Below are positions 9,210 to 18,300 of a stretch of 64,000 nt of DNA, in pieces. Numbering within the stretch: the stretch's first letter is position 1; each line of letters opens with the position of its first letter. The position numbers and the translations under genes were made by a program. This stretch comes from JACVRX01 sp046726315 (GTDB lineage Bacteria > Actinomycetota > Actinomycetes > Jiangellales > Jiangellaceae). Location of the stretch: contig JBKPAG010000016.1 of NCBI GenBank assembly GCA_046726315.1, forward strand, positions 1 through 64,000. Reading direction: 5' to 3'. Below the pieces are notes generated by a model. It was not told the DNA's origin, searched no databases, and was given only the letters and a program-made list of their open reading frames with translations.

Positions 9210-9411
9210 CCGTCCCGCCTCCCTTCACCTGCGAACGAAGATCAGCCATGAGCAGCCGCAGCTCGCGGGACAGCATCACCGCTGACCGGTCGCCCGGTTC
9301 GGCGTCCAACCGGCGCGCCAGATCCACCGCCGCCTGTGCCCCCACCGACGACCGCAGCGATACACCCAGACTTCGCAGCTCCACGCGGATCGTCCGCTCA
9401 ATCGCTTTCAT
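9148..9411 (-). CDS. Probable phage terminase small subunit-like protein (87 aa)
   Basis: ATG 9411 gives a short helical protein with AAVDLARRLDAEPGDRSAV followed by SRELRLLMADLRS, a pattern I associate with the small protein encoded just before terminase large subunits in actinophages and integrated elements. Its stop lies inside the start region of the large subunit, in the same direction, which is the usual small-then-large arrangement. No enzyme motif is expected; the role would be DNA recognition for packaging. The frame is intact, unlike its partner. Moderate confidence because the family is defined largely by context. Confidence 0.6.
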   Translation of the reverse strand: MKAIERTIRVELRSLGVSLRSSVGAQAAVDLARRLDAEPGDRSAVMLSRELRLLMADLRSQVKGGGTDDVGRFLARIAAPDVGHAAD

Positions 9412-9708
9412 CTACCGCCTCCCTTGGCGAACTTCCGGCCGTTATAGACGAAGACTGTTGGGGGGTCCGCGGCCGACCATGATCGTAAAAACCAGCCCGG
9501 TCACGTCGACCTCGCCGGTCGTTCGCGGCCACAGGCGGAACCGTCGATGCACTGGACGGGATCATCACGGCACTGCGCGCAGCGGGCTACGAATTCGTCA
9601 TTCCAAAGAGCTGACCTGCACCGCTGGACGGTACGCCATGATTCATTGATCATTGACCTGGGTACATGATCACGGAATTCTGGACAAGACGGATCGACCC
9701 CATGCGAG
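9412..9708. other. Gene-poor stretch with a possible 3' remnant and AT-rich palindromes
   Basis: No complete gene is convincing here. On the plus strand, about 9520-9614, one frame reads TVDALDGIITALRAAGYEFV and then stops, which resembles the C-terminus of a polysaccharide deacetylase; it has no start and may be a remnant or chance. From 9640 to 9690 the DNA is more AT-rich than its surroundings and holds TGATCATTGA and CATGATCACG, short palindromes that could be operator sites between the packaging genes and the replication genes. Nothing else seen. Confidence 0.3.
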
Positions 9709-10098
9709 GTGCTGGTGTCGAGCGGAGGCGCGACGGCCACCGGACTGGTGCTCGGCATCCTCATGGCCCTTGCCATCGGAGCAGTCGAGGCCAGTACCGC
9801 CGATTTGGATAGCACCGCGACGGAAACCCCCAGCGACCTCCCGACCGCCGTCGACGGAGGGATTGACAGCACCGAACTTGCAACCCGGGCAGCGCTTGAC
9901 GATCTGCTGTCGACCGTCCTGGTCGGTGACGAGGTGGTCCTCGCTCGGTGGTCTGCTGCAGCGCCAGCCATGCGGCACGGTGCGGGCAGGCCGGACGGCC
10001 ACGGCGCGGCGGTCACGCGGTCATCTCGCAGTTGGCTAGATGGCACTGACTGTCGAGGGACCAGTGGCACCGCGGGCAGATCGGCTCACCGTCTCTGA
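9709..10098 (+). CDS. Possible small membrane-anchored acidic protein
   Basis: Starting at GTG 9709 (AGG just upstream) the frame encodes a hydrophobic helix (TATGLVLGILMALAIGAVEA, residues about 9-28) followed by an acidic, Thr/Ser/Asp-rich stretch and a helical part with ALDDLLSTVLVGDEVV. Composition is protein-like over the first 90 codons, with G or C dominating third positions. It is the only plus-strand gene candidate inside the minus-strand element. Its last 30 codons read antisense through the small zinc-finger gene ending at 10013 and look random, so the true gene may be damaged or shorter. Function unknown. Confidence 0.35.
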   Translation: MLVSSGGATATGLVLGILMALAIGAVEASTADLDSTATETPSDLPTAVDGGIDSTELATRAALDDLLSTVLVGDEVVLARWSAAAPAMRHGAGRPDGHGAAVTRSSRSWLDGTDCRGTSGTAGRSAHRL

Positions 10099-10252
10099 CC
10101 CACGGGGATTGGCTTTGGATGGATGGAATTGATGGGAAGTGATCCCCGCGCCGGAGGGTCACGGAGGGTCTACCTGTTTGCTCCCATACGCGCGCGCGTG
10201 CGTAGCGTGATAATGCTTTCAACCCTCCGGAACCCTCCGTAACCGCTGTCAT
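10013..10252 (-). CDS. Small zinc-finger-like protein (79 aa) coupled to the primase
   Basis: ATG 10252 overlaps the primase stop as ATGA, which fixes the start. The N-terminal half is basic (KALSRYARARVWEQTG); the C-terminal half has C-P-R-C, then 8 residues on a Cys, then after 4 more another Cys (CPRCHWSLDSQCHLANC), a likely single zinc knuckle. It belongs to the minus-strand replication operon. Such tiny zinc proteins are common after phage primase genes, but I know no function for this one. Confidence 0.65.
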   Translation of the reverse strand: MTAVTEGSGGLKALSRYARARVWEQTGRPSVTLRRGDHFPSIPSIQSQSPWVRDGEPICPRCHWSLDSQCHLANCEMTA

Positions 10253-12276
10253 TTGTCGGCCTCGTCGGCGTATAGGTCGATTCCGGCCCAGACCATGTGG
10301 CCGAGACCGTCTTTCTTCTTGTCGTGGCCCCGGTCGGCGAGCTCGCGGCTGAACGCGGTCTGCGTGCCGGCGTCGACGTTCTCCCGCTTGCACCAGTCAC
10401 ACCACGACGCGAACAGATGCGAAGACTGGACGGTGGCAAACGGCCCGGCGTCGAGCCTGCAGCGTTGCTCGAGGAACAGACCGAGCATGTCCGACTCGCC
10501 GCGGAACGCCGATGTGGCCGCGGTGACCTGCTCGGGTTCGGCCAGGCCGCGGTCTTGCCACTGCCGGTAGCCGGCGACGACCCAGGCCAGAATGCCGTCT
10601 GCTTCCAACGCCAGCCGTTCCGGGAGCTTGCCGTCCCGCCTGTCTTCGGGGATGACGACGTCGAACGGGACGAACCGCAGTCGACGCCAGATTCCCTCGT
10701 CGGTACCGCGGACGAGCGGCTTGTGATTGGTGTGCATCACGATCGAATGCGACGGGTCGAAGTCCCAGAAATCTTCACGCATCCGCCGCGCGGTGATCTT
10801 GTCGCCTCCCGTCAAGCGCTTGACGGTGCCTTCGGCGAGTCGGCGGCCGGCGTCGGTTTCGTGCGTAACGGCCAGCCGGAGCCCGAACAGGGCGGCCGTG
10901 CCGGTGGGGTGGGCGTCGCCACGGTCGATGAGCAGGCCGGGCTCGATCGGCCGGGCGTAGTCGCCGAACACGCGGGAGACGGCCTCGACGAGCGTGGTCT
11001 TCCCGTTGGCGCCGACGCCATAGAGGATGGCCAGCACGTGCTCGACGACCCTGCCCAGCAGGGCGTGCCCGAACAGCCGGCCGAGGAAGTCCCGCATGGT
11101 TATCTCGGGCTGGACCTTGTCGAGGAACGTGGTGAACTCCGGCGCCGCGGCGTCCGGGTGATAGTTGGCGCCGCAGATCTTGGTGAGCAGGTCGTCCGGG
11201 TTGTGTGGCCGGAGCTCCCCGGTGCGGAGGTCGAGGGTTCCGTTGCCCACGTTGAGCAGGTACGGGTCGGCGTCGAGGTCTGCCGGTGCCAGTGCGATGC
11301 CCGGCTCGGTGCCGGCGAGGTTGAGCATGGCGTTGATGCCGACCGCGGTCTGAGTCCTCGACGGCCCGCCACCCTTGACGGTCTTGGGCAGCCTGTCGGC
11401 GATTTTCTTTGCGTACCGGACGGCTTGCCCGGTGTCATCGACCGCCCAGCGGGTGCCGTCCCAGCACAGCCATTTCTTCCACGAGACGACGTAGCGGAGC
11501 CGGTCGCCGAACACGTCGACGAGCCGGCGGGCGTTGGCGAGGTCGGCCTCGGAATCCGCGGGTCCCGGTGGTGAAGACTGCGGTTGATCCACAGGTTCTG
11601 CACCGGCCTGTGCACGATCCGCGTCGTCTTCGTCGAGGTCGTCGACGTCGTCTCCGGCGCAGACGTCGGCCAGGGTCATGCCGAGCGGTTCGAGGATCTC
11701 CTCGGTCTTGCACCGGTTGCTGTCGCAGATCACCAAGATCCTGCGCTTGGTGCCGGCGGCGTTCGGGTTATGCGTGATCCGCAGGCCGTGCCCGTCGCCC
11801 TTCGCTCCGCAGGCGGGACACCGGAAGCGCCCGGACTTGCCGCGGCCCTCGTCGTAGCCACCCTCCACCAGGGCCGCGGTTAGCCGCGCATGAATCTCGT
11901 GTGAATCCTCAGTCGGGCCGTCGGTGTTGCGTGGCCGCGCCGGGCGGGCGAACGGGTCTGCTTTCGTGCCCAGGCCGCCGTGCCCGTTGGTGCTGTAGGG
12001 CTGGATCCGGTCGTCGGCGATCGCGATTGCACCAAGGATGGCCTCGGGTGTGCAGACGATCTCCCCGTTATCCCGGTGCGGGTGGACGGCGACCGTGCCG
12101 GCCTTGTCGTCTTGGTGGAAGCGGACCATCCCGCTTCGGCCCTCGTGGTTTGGGCAGGCGGCGATCCAGATCGGGCCGCCACGCTCGTCCTGCTTGACGT
12201 CTCGGCCGTGGGCATTGAGGCGGCGCAGCACGAGCCGCATAGCGGCGTTGGCCCGGACGCGCGTTGTGGTCGTCAC
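10249..12276 (-). CDS. Phage/plasmid primase-helicase, P4 family (D5-type SF3 helicase)
   Basis: Replication initiator of the element: unwinds and primes its DNA. GTG 12276 is chosen because it overlaps the upstream stop as GTGA; an upstream extension would be antisense to nothing useful. The N-terminal third holds a zinc-binding element (FRCPACGAKGDGHGLRI with a later D-S-N-R-C). The middle contains the D5_N-type block (LNVGNGTLDLRTGELRPHN), and near residue 419 the SF3 Walker A GVGANGKTTL, followed by sensor-type segments (MHTNHKPLVRG, GIWRRLRFVPFD). Length about 675 aa is normal for the family. Flanking tiny genes overlap by 4 bases on both sides, so this is one transcript with the integrase end. 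The gene is intact, unlike the packaging genes downstream. Confidence 0.9.
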   Translation of the reverse strand: MTTTTRVRANAAMRLVLRRLNAHGRDVKQDERGGPIWIAACPNHEGRSGMVRFHQDDKAGTVAVHPHRDNGEIVCTPEAILGAIAIADDRIQPYSTNGHGGLGTKADPFARPARPRNTDGPTEDSHEIHARLTAALVEGGYDEGRGKSGRFRCPACGAKGDGHGLRITHNPNAAGTKRRILVICDSNRCKTEEILEPLGMTLADVCAGDDVDDLDEDDADRAQAGAEPVDQPQSSPPGPADSEADLANARRLVDVFGDRLRYVVSWKKWLCWDGTRWAVDDTGQAVRYAKKIADRLPKTVKGGGPSRTQTAVGINAMLNLAGTEPGIALAPADLDADPYLLNVGNGTLDLRTGELRPHNPDDLLTKICGANYHPDAAAPEFTTFLDKVQPEITMRDFLGRLFGHALLGRVVEHVLAILYGVGANGKTTLVEAVSRVFGDYARPIEPGLLIDRGDAHPTGTAALFGLRLAVTHETDAGRRLAEGTVKRLTGGDKITARRMREDFWDFDPSHSIVMHTNHKPLVRGTDEGIWRRLRFVPFDVVIPEDRRDGKLPERLALEADGILAWVVAGYRQWQDRGLAEPEQVTAATSAFRGESDMLGLFLEQRCRLDAGPFATVQSSHLFASWCDWCKRENVDAGTQTAFSRELADRGHDKKKDGLGHMVWAGIDLYADEADK

Positions 12277-12443
12277 GGCGCAGCCGCCTCGACGTCGACC
12301 CGGCAGCACGGGAAGCCACACGAGCAGATCGGGCACAACAGGCAGCGCGGCCTATCGAGTGTGACGGTGCTGGCGGTTACACTGCCCTCAGACTGCTTGG
12401 CCGCCGTCTCGGGAGCCGCCTCCGGGCGGCTTCCGTCATTCAT
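12273..12443 (-). CDS. Cys-rich micro-protein (56 aa)
   Basis: ATG 12443 overlaps the previous stop as ATGA and its own TGA overlaps the primase GTG, so translation signals at both ends support a real gene too short for routine gene callers. The C-terminal half carries six cysteines in 14 residues (CLLCPICSCGFPCC), suggesting a metal-binding knuckle. The N-terminal half is polar and probably disordered. No family recognised; probably an accessory to the adjacent primase. Confidence 0.65.
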   Translation of the reverse strand: MNDGSRPEAAPETAAKQSEGSVTASTVTLDRPRCLLCPICSCGFPCCRVDVEAAAP

Positions 12444-12652
12444 GCGGCATCGCCACCCGGGCGGAGCAGGACGGCGAGCCGGTCGCGTTGCTCGGGTGTC
12501 AGCGGCGGTGCGGCGTCGATCACGCGCCGGATATAAGCGCTGATATTGGCGGTGGCGAGGTCGGCACGGGCAGCGTCGACCTGCTCTTGTGGGGCGCCCT
12601 TGGACACGAGGGCGCCGACGCGGGCGCGGTGATGGCGGGGGGTGTCTTTCAC
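12440..12652 (-). CDS. Small helical protein typical of actinobacterial integrated elements (70 aa)
   Basis: GTG 12652 has GGAGAG six bases upstream; an earlier in-frame ATG at 12685 lacks such a site. The sequence opens with RHHRARVGAL, continues with DAARADLATANISAYIRRV and ends PLTPEQRDRLAVLLRPG. I recall this same layout (HHRARV start, AL-rich helix, PLT-EQRDRL-LLR end) from small proteins next to integrases in phiRv1-like elements and actinophages. Role unknown. It is translationally coupled to the next micro-gene. Confidence 0.7.
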   Translation of the reverse strand: MKDTPRHHRARVGALVSKGAPQEQVDAARADLATANISAYIRRVIDAAPPLTPEQRDRLAVLLRPGGDAA

Positions 12653-12744
12653 GGAAGACTCTCCAGGGATGCCGAAGCACCCCACCTGGAGAGCGGGCCT
12701 TTACCTGCCGGACATGACGCCGCCGAGCAGTCGGCGCGATCAGC

Positions 12745-13080
12745 TTAGAACTGAAGCAGTGAGATATCCAACGTCGACATGCCGGCCCGGCCCATCTCGA
12801 GCAATTCCTGCCCGAACTTCTCACCGTGCCGCTGGAAGTCGCGACGGCAGATCGGGTCTCGGCACTTGTCGGCGAACGTGGGCCAGCCGCCGGACACCGC
12901 ACGGTCTCCCAGCACGAGCCGTCGACGGGTCGTATCGGATGGTTGCAGCGGCCGTTTCTCGCCCATGGTGCTACGCCAGCGCCCGTCGGCAGCGACAGCC
13001 AGCGTGTCGAAGTAGCACTCCTCGTGCGTCCCCTTCCCGGTGCACACGATCCGGATGCGCCCGTTCATGGCCTCTGTCAC
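12745..13080 (-). CDS. Hypothetical protein of the element, coupled to the integrase (111 aa)
   Basis: GTG 13080 overlaps the integrase stop as GTGA; a further ATG four codons in is an alternative start. The N-terminus reads RIRIVCTGKGTHEEC, a small Cys-containing segment, and the middle keeps C-R-D-P-I-C-R-R-D-F, so C-x-G..C and C-x4-C pairs may bind zinc. Similar small proteins with a RIVC-GKG-H start are familiar to me from actinophage genomes, without an assigned role. A gap of about 90 bases separates it from the next gene. Confidence 0.65.
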   Translation of the reverse strand: MTEAMNGRIRIVCTGKGTHEECYFDTLAVAADGRWRSTMGEKRPLQPSDTTRRRLVLGDRAVSGGWPTFADKCRDPICRRDFQRHGEKFGQELLEMGRAGMSTLDISLLQF

Positions 13081-14438
13081 GACGACCTCCAGACGATCTC
13101 GACGGTCTCCGGGTCGAACCTGCGGCTACCGCGCCCGGGCGGTAGCAGGGTCGCCGTCATCAACACGTCGATCACTGCCCGCTTTCGGTCGACGTCGAGG
13201 GAATCCCACACCTTGCCCGGATCACCTGCACGGACGAGGACACCGAGGATGTCGGCGCGGGTGGCGTGGACCATGCTGCGCTCGACGTCGGCCAGCTCGG
13301 CCCGCAGCCGCTCCGTGCCGGCCGCGAGTTGCGAGCCGGTTACTGCTCCGGCGGCGAACAGGCCGGCCAGCTCGTCGAGCCGGGCGCGCAACGTCTGCGC
13401 CTTGGTGCGTAGCTCGTCGACGTTGGGCCGCTCGTCGTCCACGAGCAGGTCGGCGGCGTCGGGCCGGGCGAGCCGGGCGACGACGAGTCGGATCACCAGG
13501 TCGTCGATGGGTTCGGCGTCGCGGGACAGGTGACGCCTCGCCGAGCACTTGTAGGTGCGCCGCCCCTGTTGGGTTCGGCCGGTGTTGACGGTGGCGCCGC
13601 AGTGGCACAGCGCGAGCCCGGACAGCAGCCACTTACGCCGCGTCTCCGGTGTGTTCCGCCGTGCAGGGTCGGTGAGGATTGCGACGACGCTACGCCAGGT
13701 CTCCTCGGCAACGATCGGCTTCCACGTGCCCGTGGCGACAACCTCACCGTGATACTCGCGCAGGCCGGCGTTCCGACCCCGGAGCAGAACGTCACGCACG
13801 GAGTCTGGTCGCCAGATGCCGCCGTGGCTTGTGGTGGCACCGGCTGCGTTCCACTCGCGGGCAACGCCGCGGAGGCTGCCACCGGCGAGGATGCGCTCGT
13901 ACCCCAGCCGGATGAGCTTCGCTTCTCGTGGCCGGATGGTCACCCGGTCGTCGTCGTATCCGAACGGCCGCAGCCCTGTCGCTGGCTTGCCGGCACGGGC
14001 CGCCTGGGCGAGTGCGCGTTTCTGCCTGTCGGACTTGACGTCGATCTCTGACCGCGCGGTGGCGGCGAGCAGATCGGCGACGAGCCTGCCGCTCGGTGTC
14101 GCCATATCGAGGTCGCTGCCGCGGACGAGTGCCACGGTCGCCCGGGCTTTCTCGCAAGTTTCGACGAGGCGCAGGGTGTCGCGGCGGTTGCGGGTCAGCC
14201 GGTCGAGTGCCCAGGCGATTACCGCGTCGGCGTCGCCGTTCTCGAGTGCCCGCATGGTGGCGTCGAACCCTGGCCGTTTCTTGCTGCCCGCTGCACTCGT
14301 GTCGTTGTCGGTGTGTGTTGCGACGATGGTCCATCCGCGGGAGTGCGCCAGCTTCTCGGCGTCCTCGCGCTGCCGTGACACCGCGGCTTGTGTTCCGTCG
14401 CGGTCGAGGGACTGCCGGAGGTAGACAATGGCGCGCAC
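13077..14438 (-). CDS. Large serine recombinase (site-specific integrase)
   Basis: Catalyses insertion and excision of the element between attP and attB. Domains: resolvase catalytic domain (residues about 1-145) with the nucleophile Ser in IVYLRQSLD (S10) and ALDRLTRNRRDTLRLV, a recombinase domain (GLRPFGYDDDRV, LAGGSLRGVAREWNAAG), then a zinc ribbon (LCHCGATVN with YKCSARRH) and a coiled-coil-like segment of about 60 residues before the C-terminus. 453 aa is usual. GTG 14438 is the start; no Shine-Dalgarno sequence is visible and it begins only about 15 bases from the end of cpaF homology, so in the integrated state its promoter must come from cpaF or farther right. Confidence 0.93.
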   Translation of the reverse strand: MRAIVYLRQSLDRDGTQAAVSRQREDAEKLAHSRGWTIVATHTDNDTSAAGSKKRPGFDATMRALENGDADAVIAWALDRLTRNRRDTLRLVETCEKARATVALVRGSDLDMATPSGRLVADLLAATARSEIDVKSDRQKRALAQAARAGKPATGLRPFGYDDDRVTIRPREAKLIRLGYERILAGGSLRGVAREWNAAGATTSHGGIWRPDSVRDVLLRGRNAGLREYHGEVVATGTWKPIVAEETWRSVVAILTDPARRNTPETRRKWLLSGLALCHCGATVNTGRTQQGRRTYKCSARRHLSRDAEPIDDLVIRLVVARLARPDAADLLVDDERPNVDELRTKAQTLRARLDELAGLFAAGAVTGSQLAAGTERLRAELADVERSMVHATRADILGVLVRAGDPGKVWDSLDVDRKRAVIDVLMTATLLPPGRGSRRFDPETVEIVWRSS

Positions 14439-14465
14439 GTGTGTACCATAGCAGGCAGCGGCAGC
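14439..14465. other. Element-chromosome junction (attL or attR) inside cpaF
   Basis: On the minus strand the CpaF protein is normal up to RVITCEEVFEL and then, after about residue 236 (base 14452), becomes non-homologous and runs into the integrase start region. An integrase gene directly beside a host gene interrupted at a conserved motif marks a recombination site. Exact crossover bases cannot be fixed without the other end, which is not in the window. Confidence 0.7.
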
Positions 14466-15160
14466 TCGAAGACCTCCTCACAGGTGATCACGCGCTCACG
14501 GGCGGGCACGGCAGCGGTGAGGCAGTTGAGCATGGTGGTCTTACCCGCTTGAGTACCCCCGGCCACGAGCACGTTGAGCCCAGCCATGACGCAAGCATCC
14601 AGAAACCCCGCTGCCGGTGCGGTGAGTGTGCCGAGCCCGACCAGTTCGTCGAGGTGGTTCGCGCGAACGACGAACTTACGGATATTGACTGCCCAGTGCT
14701 CGGCCGTGATATCCGGGATGACGACATGCAAGCGGCTGCCGTCGGGCAACATCGCATCGACGAACGGCGCGGAGAGATCGATGCGCCGGCCGGACGACTT
14801 GAGCATCCGCTCGACCAGGTCCCGGATCTCGGTTGCAGTGAAGATCGTCGTCGTGAGCTCACTGCGACCGTGCCGCGCGATAAAGACCTTGCTGGGCTCG
14901 TTGATCCAGATTTCCTCGACGGTGGGGTCATCGAGGTACGGCTGTAGCGGCCCGAATCCCGCGACCGCGTCCAGGACCATGCGCGCCACCGATCGGGGGT
15001 CTCGCAGCGGTGGCAGAGCTTGACTCAGGCTGCGCTCGTCATAGCCCGCGACGACCTTGTCGACGATCGTTCGGATTGCGCGCGGATCAGCGATCGGGTC
15101 CAGGCCCTCTCGGCGCACGACGTCGCGCACCTCGGCGTCGATGATCTCGATCGCGGTCAT
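14452..15160 (-). pseudogene. cpaF: CpaF/TadA secretion ATPase, truncated by the integrative element
   Basis: Type II/IV secretion NTPase that powers Flp/Tad pilus assembly at the membrane. ATG 15160 begins a normal N-terminus; GFGPLQPYLDDPTVEEIWIN is the family's typical N-terminal block, Walker A is GGTQAGKTT at residues 201-209, and the Asp-box region starts with RVITCEEVFEL near 223-233. Homology ends around residue 236; the family's remaining half (His box and Walker B) is missing, so the product cannot be active. The same frame continues antisense to the integrase until 14219, which is meaningless. A weak TATAAC on the minus strand near 15265 could be its -10 element. Confidence 0.88.
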
Positions 15161-15327
15161 GTATCGGGCACCCCGGTGACAGGCATTCGCTCAGATCGCT
15201 GCCAACGCCTGACCTCGTGGGTGACCGGCGGGAACAGCACATGACTGCTGGATGTCGGACAGTTATACCGGGCCGGCCGATCCGCCGCCAGACGACGCAG
15301 GGTTATCCACAGCCGCCGCCGGCTGGG

Positions 15328-18300
15328 CTACGCCGTTTCGGTACGCAGCAGCGACCGGACGACCCGAAGGCCGACGGAGAGCCGGGCCAGGTCGAAGGTG
15401 TCGCTCTCGACGATCTCCCGGAGGGTCTCCCGCGCCCGGCCGACCACGACCGCGTCCTGGGCTGCCCAGGCCTTCACCCGAGCCTTGGTGTCCATACCGT
15501 CGTCGGTGTTCTGGATGATCTGCGCTGTCAGCGCCGTTTGGACCGCGTGCAGGTCGTCGCGCAGTGCTGCCCTGGCCATCGTCTGCCAGCGGTCGGTCCG
15601 CGGCAGCGCGACAATCCGCTCCAGCAGTTGGCCCAAGGCGAGGTGCTCGCCCAGCTTGAAATGCACCCGCGCGACCTCGCTCAGATCGGTCCCCGTCGAC
15701 GCCGACGTCTCCACGATGCCGAGGCCGCCATACGCGGGAGGCAGCACGGCAACCCGGTTGGCCAGCTCGTCGGACACGCCGGCCTTGGTCAACCGATCCC
15801 GGCGCTCGACGAACGAGTCGAGCTCGCGACCAAGCATGACGTCGGGCAACTCCTCGAGCAGTCGCGCGATTGGCGCTTGGAAGAACTCGATCTGTGAGGC
15901 GATGTCGATCGGAGGTCGCCGGTTGACCGTCAGCCACCTGGTAGCCCGCTCGGTGATGGTGCGGCCCTCGAGCCGCATCCGGGTCTGCATCTCCGCAGAG
16001 ATGAGGTTGTCCAGGGCGGCGACATCGGCCGACAACTCAGGAATGCGGTACACGACGGAAGCGACCGTGTGGGCGCGTGCCAGGTCCTCCATGGTGCCGC
16101 CGGTCTCCATCCCCAGGCGGTAGGCGAACGTCGTACCCGCTTCGTTGACCAGATCGTTGACGACCAGCGTGGTGACGATCTCGCGGCGCAGCGGGTGCTC
16201 GTCTATCCGGTCCGGGTACCGCTCGCGCAGGTCGGTGGGGAAGTACGCGTGCAGCGCCTTGCGCAGGTATGTGTCGTCCGGCAGCGGGGTCTCGAGGAGC
16301 TCCCCGTACATGAGGTTCTTGGTGTAGGCCAGCAGTACAGACAGCTCCGGGCTGGTCAGCCCGCGACCCGCCTGGATCCGCTCGGCGAACTTGGGGTCGG
16401 ACGGAAGGAACTCCAACCCTCGGTTGAGCTTGCCCTCAGCCTCCAGTTTCGCGATGTAGGCGTGGTGGACGTGAGCGAGGTTGGATGCCTGGTGGGCCGC
16501 ACTCGCCAATGCGATGTTCTGCCCGTAGTTGTTCGCGAGTACCAGCCGGCCGACCTCGTCGGTCATTGCAGCGAGCAGCTCGTTGCGCTGCTTCTCGGTC
16601 AGGTCGCCTTCTCGCACGACGCCGTCGAGCAGGATCTTGATGTTGACCTCGTGGTCTGAGGTGTCGACCCCTGCGGAGTTGTCGATCGCGTCGGTGTTGA
16701 TCCGACCACCTTTGCCGTCGGCGCCCGAAATGGCGTATTCGATGCGGCCGAGTTGCGTCAACCCGAGATTGCCGCCCTCGCCCACGCATCCGCAGCGCAG
16801 CTCGGCACCGTTGACCCGGATGGCGTCGTTGGCTTTGTCCCCGACGTCCGCGTGAGTCTCGCTGCTCGCCTTGACGTAGGTGCCGATCCCGCCGTTCCAG
16901 AGCAGATCGGCGGGCGCCATCAGGATCGCCCGCAGCAGATCCGGCGGTGTCATCTCGGTGACCGACTCGTCGATACCGAGGCGTTTCCGCACCTGGGGGG
17001 TGAGCTCGATGCGCTTGGCTGTGCGCGGGTGGACACCGCCGCCTTCGCTGATGAGCTGGGAGTTGTAGTCGGCCCAGGTCGACCGAGGGAGCTCGAACAG
17101 ACGCCGTCGCTCGGTGTAGGAGATGGCGGCGTCGGGGTTCGGGTCGAGGAAGATGTGCCGGTGGTCGAAGGCGGCCACGAGCAGGATGTGTGTGGACAGC
17201 AGCATGCCATTGCCGAAGACATCGCCGGACATGTCGCCGATGCCCACGCAGGTGAAGTCCTCACTCTGACAGTTGCGGCCCATTTCGCGGAAGTGTCGCT
17301 TGACCGACTCCCAGGCGCCGCGGGCCGTGATGCCCATGGCCTTGTGGTCGTAGCCCGCCGATCCGCCAGAGGCGAACGCGTCGCCCAGCCAGAAGCCGTA
17401 ATCGATGGCGACGCGGTTGGCGATGTCGGAGAACGTCGCGGTCCCCTTGTCGGCGGCCACGACCAGATAGGGGTCGTCGCTGTCGTGGCGTACGACGTAC
17501 GGTGGCGGCACGACGCTGCGGTCGGCCGCTCGGTTGTCCGTGACGTCGAGCAGCGCACGAATGAACGTCTTGTAGCTCTCAACGCCCTCGGCCAGCCAGG
17601 CTTCGCGGTTCACCGCCGGGTCGGGCAAGCGCTTGGCGACGAACCCGCCCTTCGCACCGACTGGCACGATTACCGCGTTCTTGACCGCCTGCGCCTTGAC
17701 CAAGCCGAGTACTTCGGTACGGAAGTCTTCCCTGCGGTCCGACCAGCGCAGCCCGCCGCGCGCGACCGCGCCGAACCGCAGGTGTACGCCTTCGACCCGC
17801 GGCGAGTAGACCCACATCTCGAACATCGGGCGTGGATCGGGCAGGTCGGGAATTTCCGACGGGTTGAGCTTGAACGCCAGCGCCGTGCTCGACTGCACCG
17901 GCGCGGCGACCCGGAAGTAGTTCGTGCGCAGGGTCGACTGCACCAATGCGACGAACGAGCGCAGGATCCGGTCCTGGTCCAGACTGGCGACATCGTCGAG
18001 GGCCCGCTCGAGCTTCACGACGATCTCCTTGGCGGCCGTATCCCGCGCAGCGGGGTCGTCGAAAGACCGGTCCGGGTCGAAACGGGTTTCGAACAGGTTG
18101 ATGAGCAGGCTGGCGATGCCGACATAGGTTGACAGGCACTCCTCCAGGTAGTCCTGGCTGAATGTCGAGCCGGCCTGACGGAGGTATTTGGCATAGGCGC
18201 GCAGGACCGACGCCTCGCGCCAGGACAACCCGGCCTGCAGGACCAAGGCGTTGAAGCCATCGCTCTCCGCGTCGCCGCGCCACACTGCGGCGAATGCGTC

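Noticed and set aside
10297..11574. Long plus-strand open frame (425 codons) across the primase
   Set aside because: It is the antisense of the primase; composition is Gly/Arg/Val-rich with no domain, while the minus strand has SF3 helicase motifs.
14219..14451. C-terminal extension of the cpaF frame across the integrase
   Set aside because: Sequence is Ser/Thr/Arg-rich without CpaF similarity and is a shifted reading of the integrase catalytic domain.
16753..18132. Long plus-strand open frame inside the glutamate dehydrogenase gene
   Set aside because: Antisense shadow of a well-conserved catalytic region; typical of high-G+C DNA.
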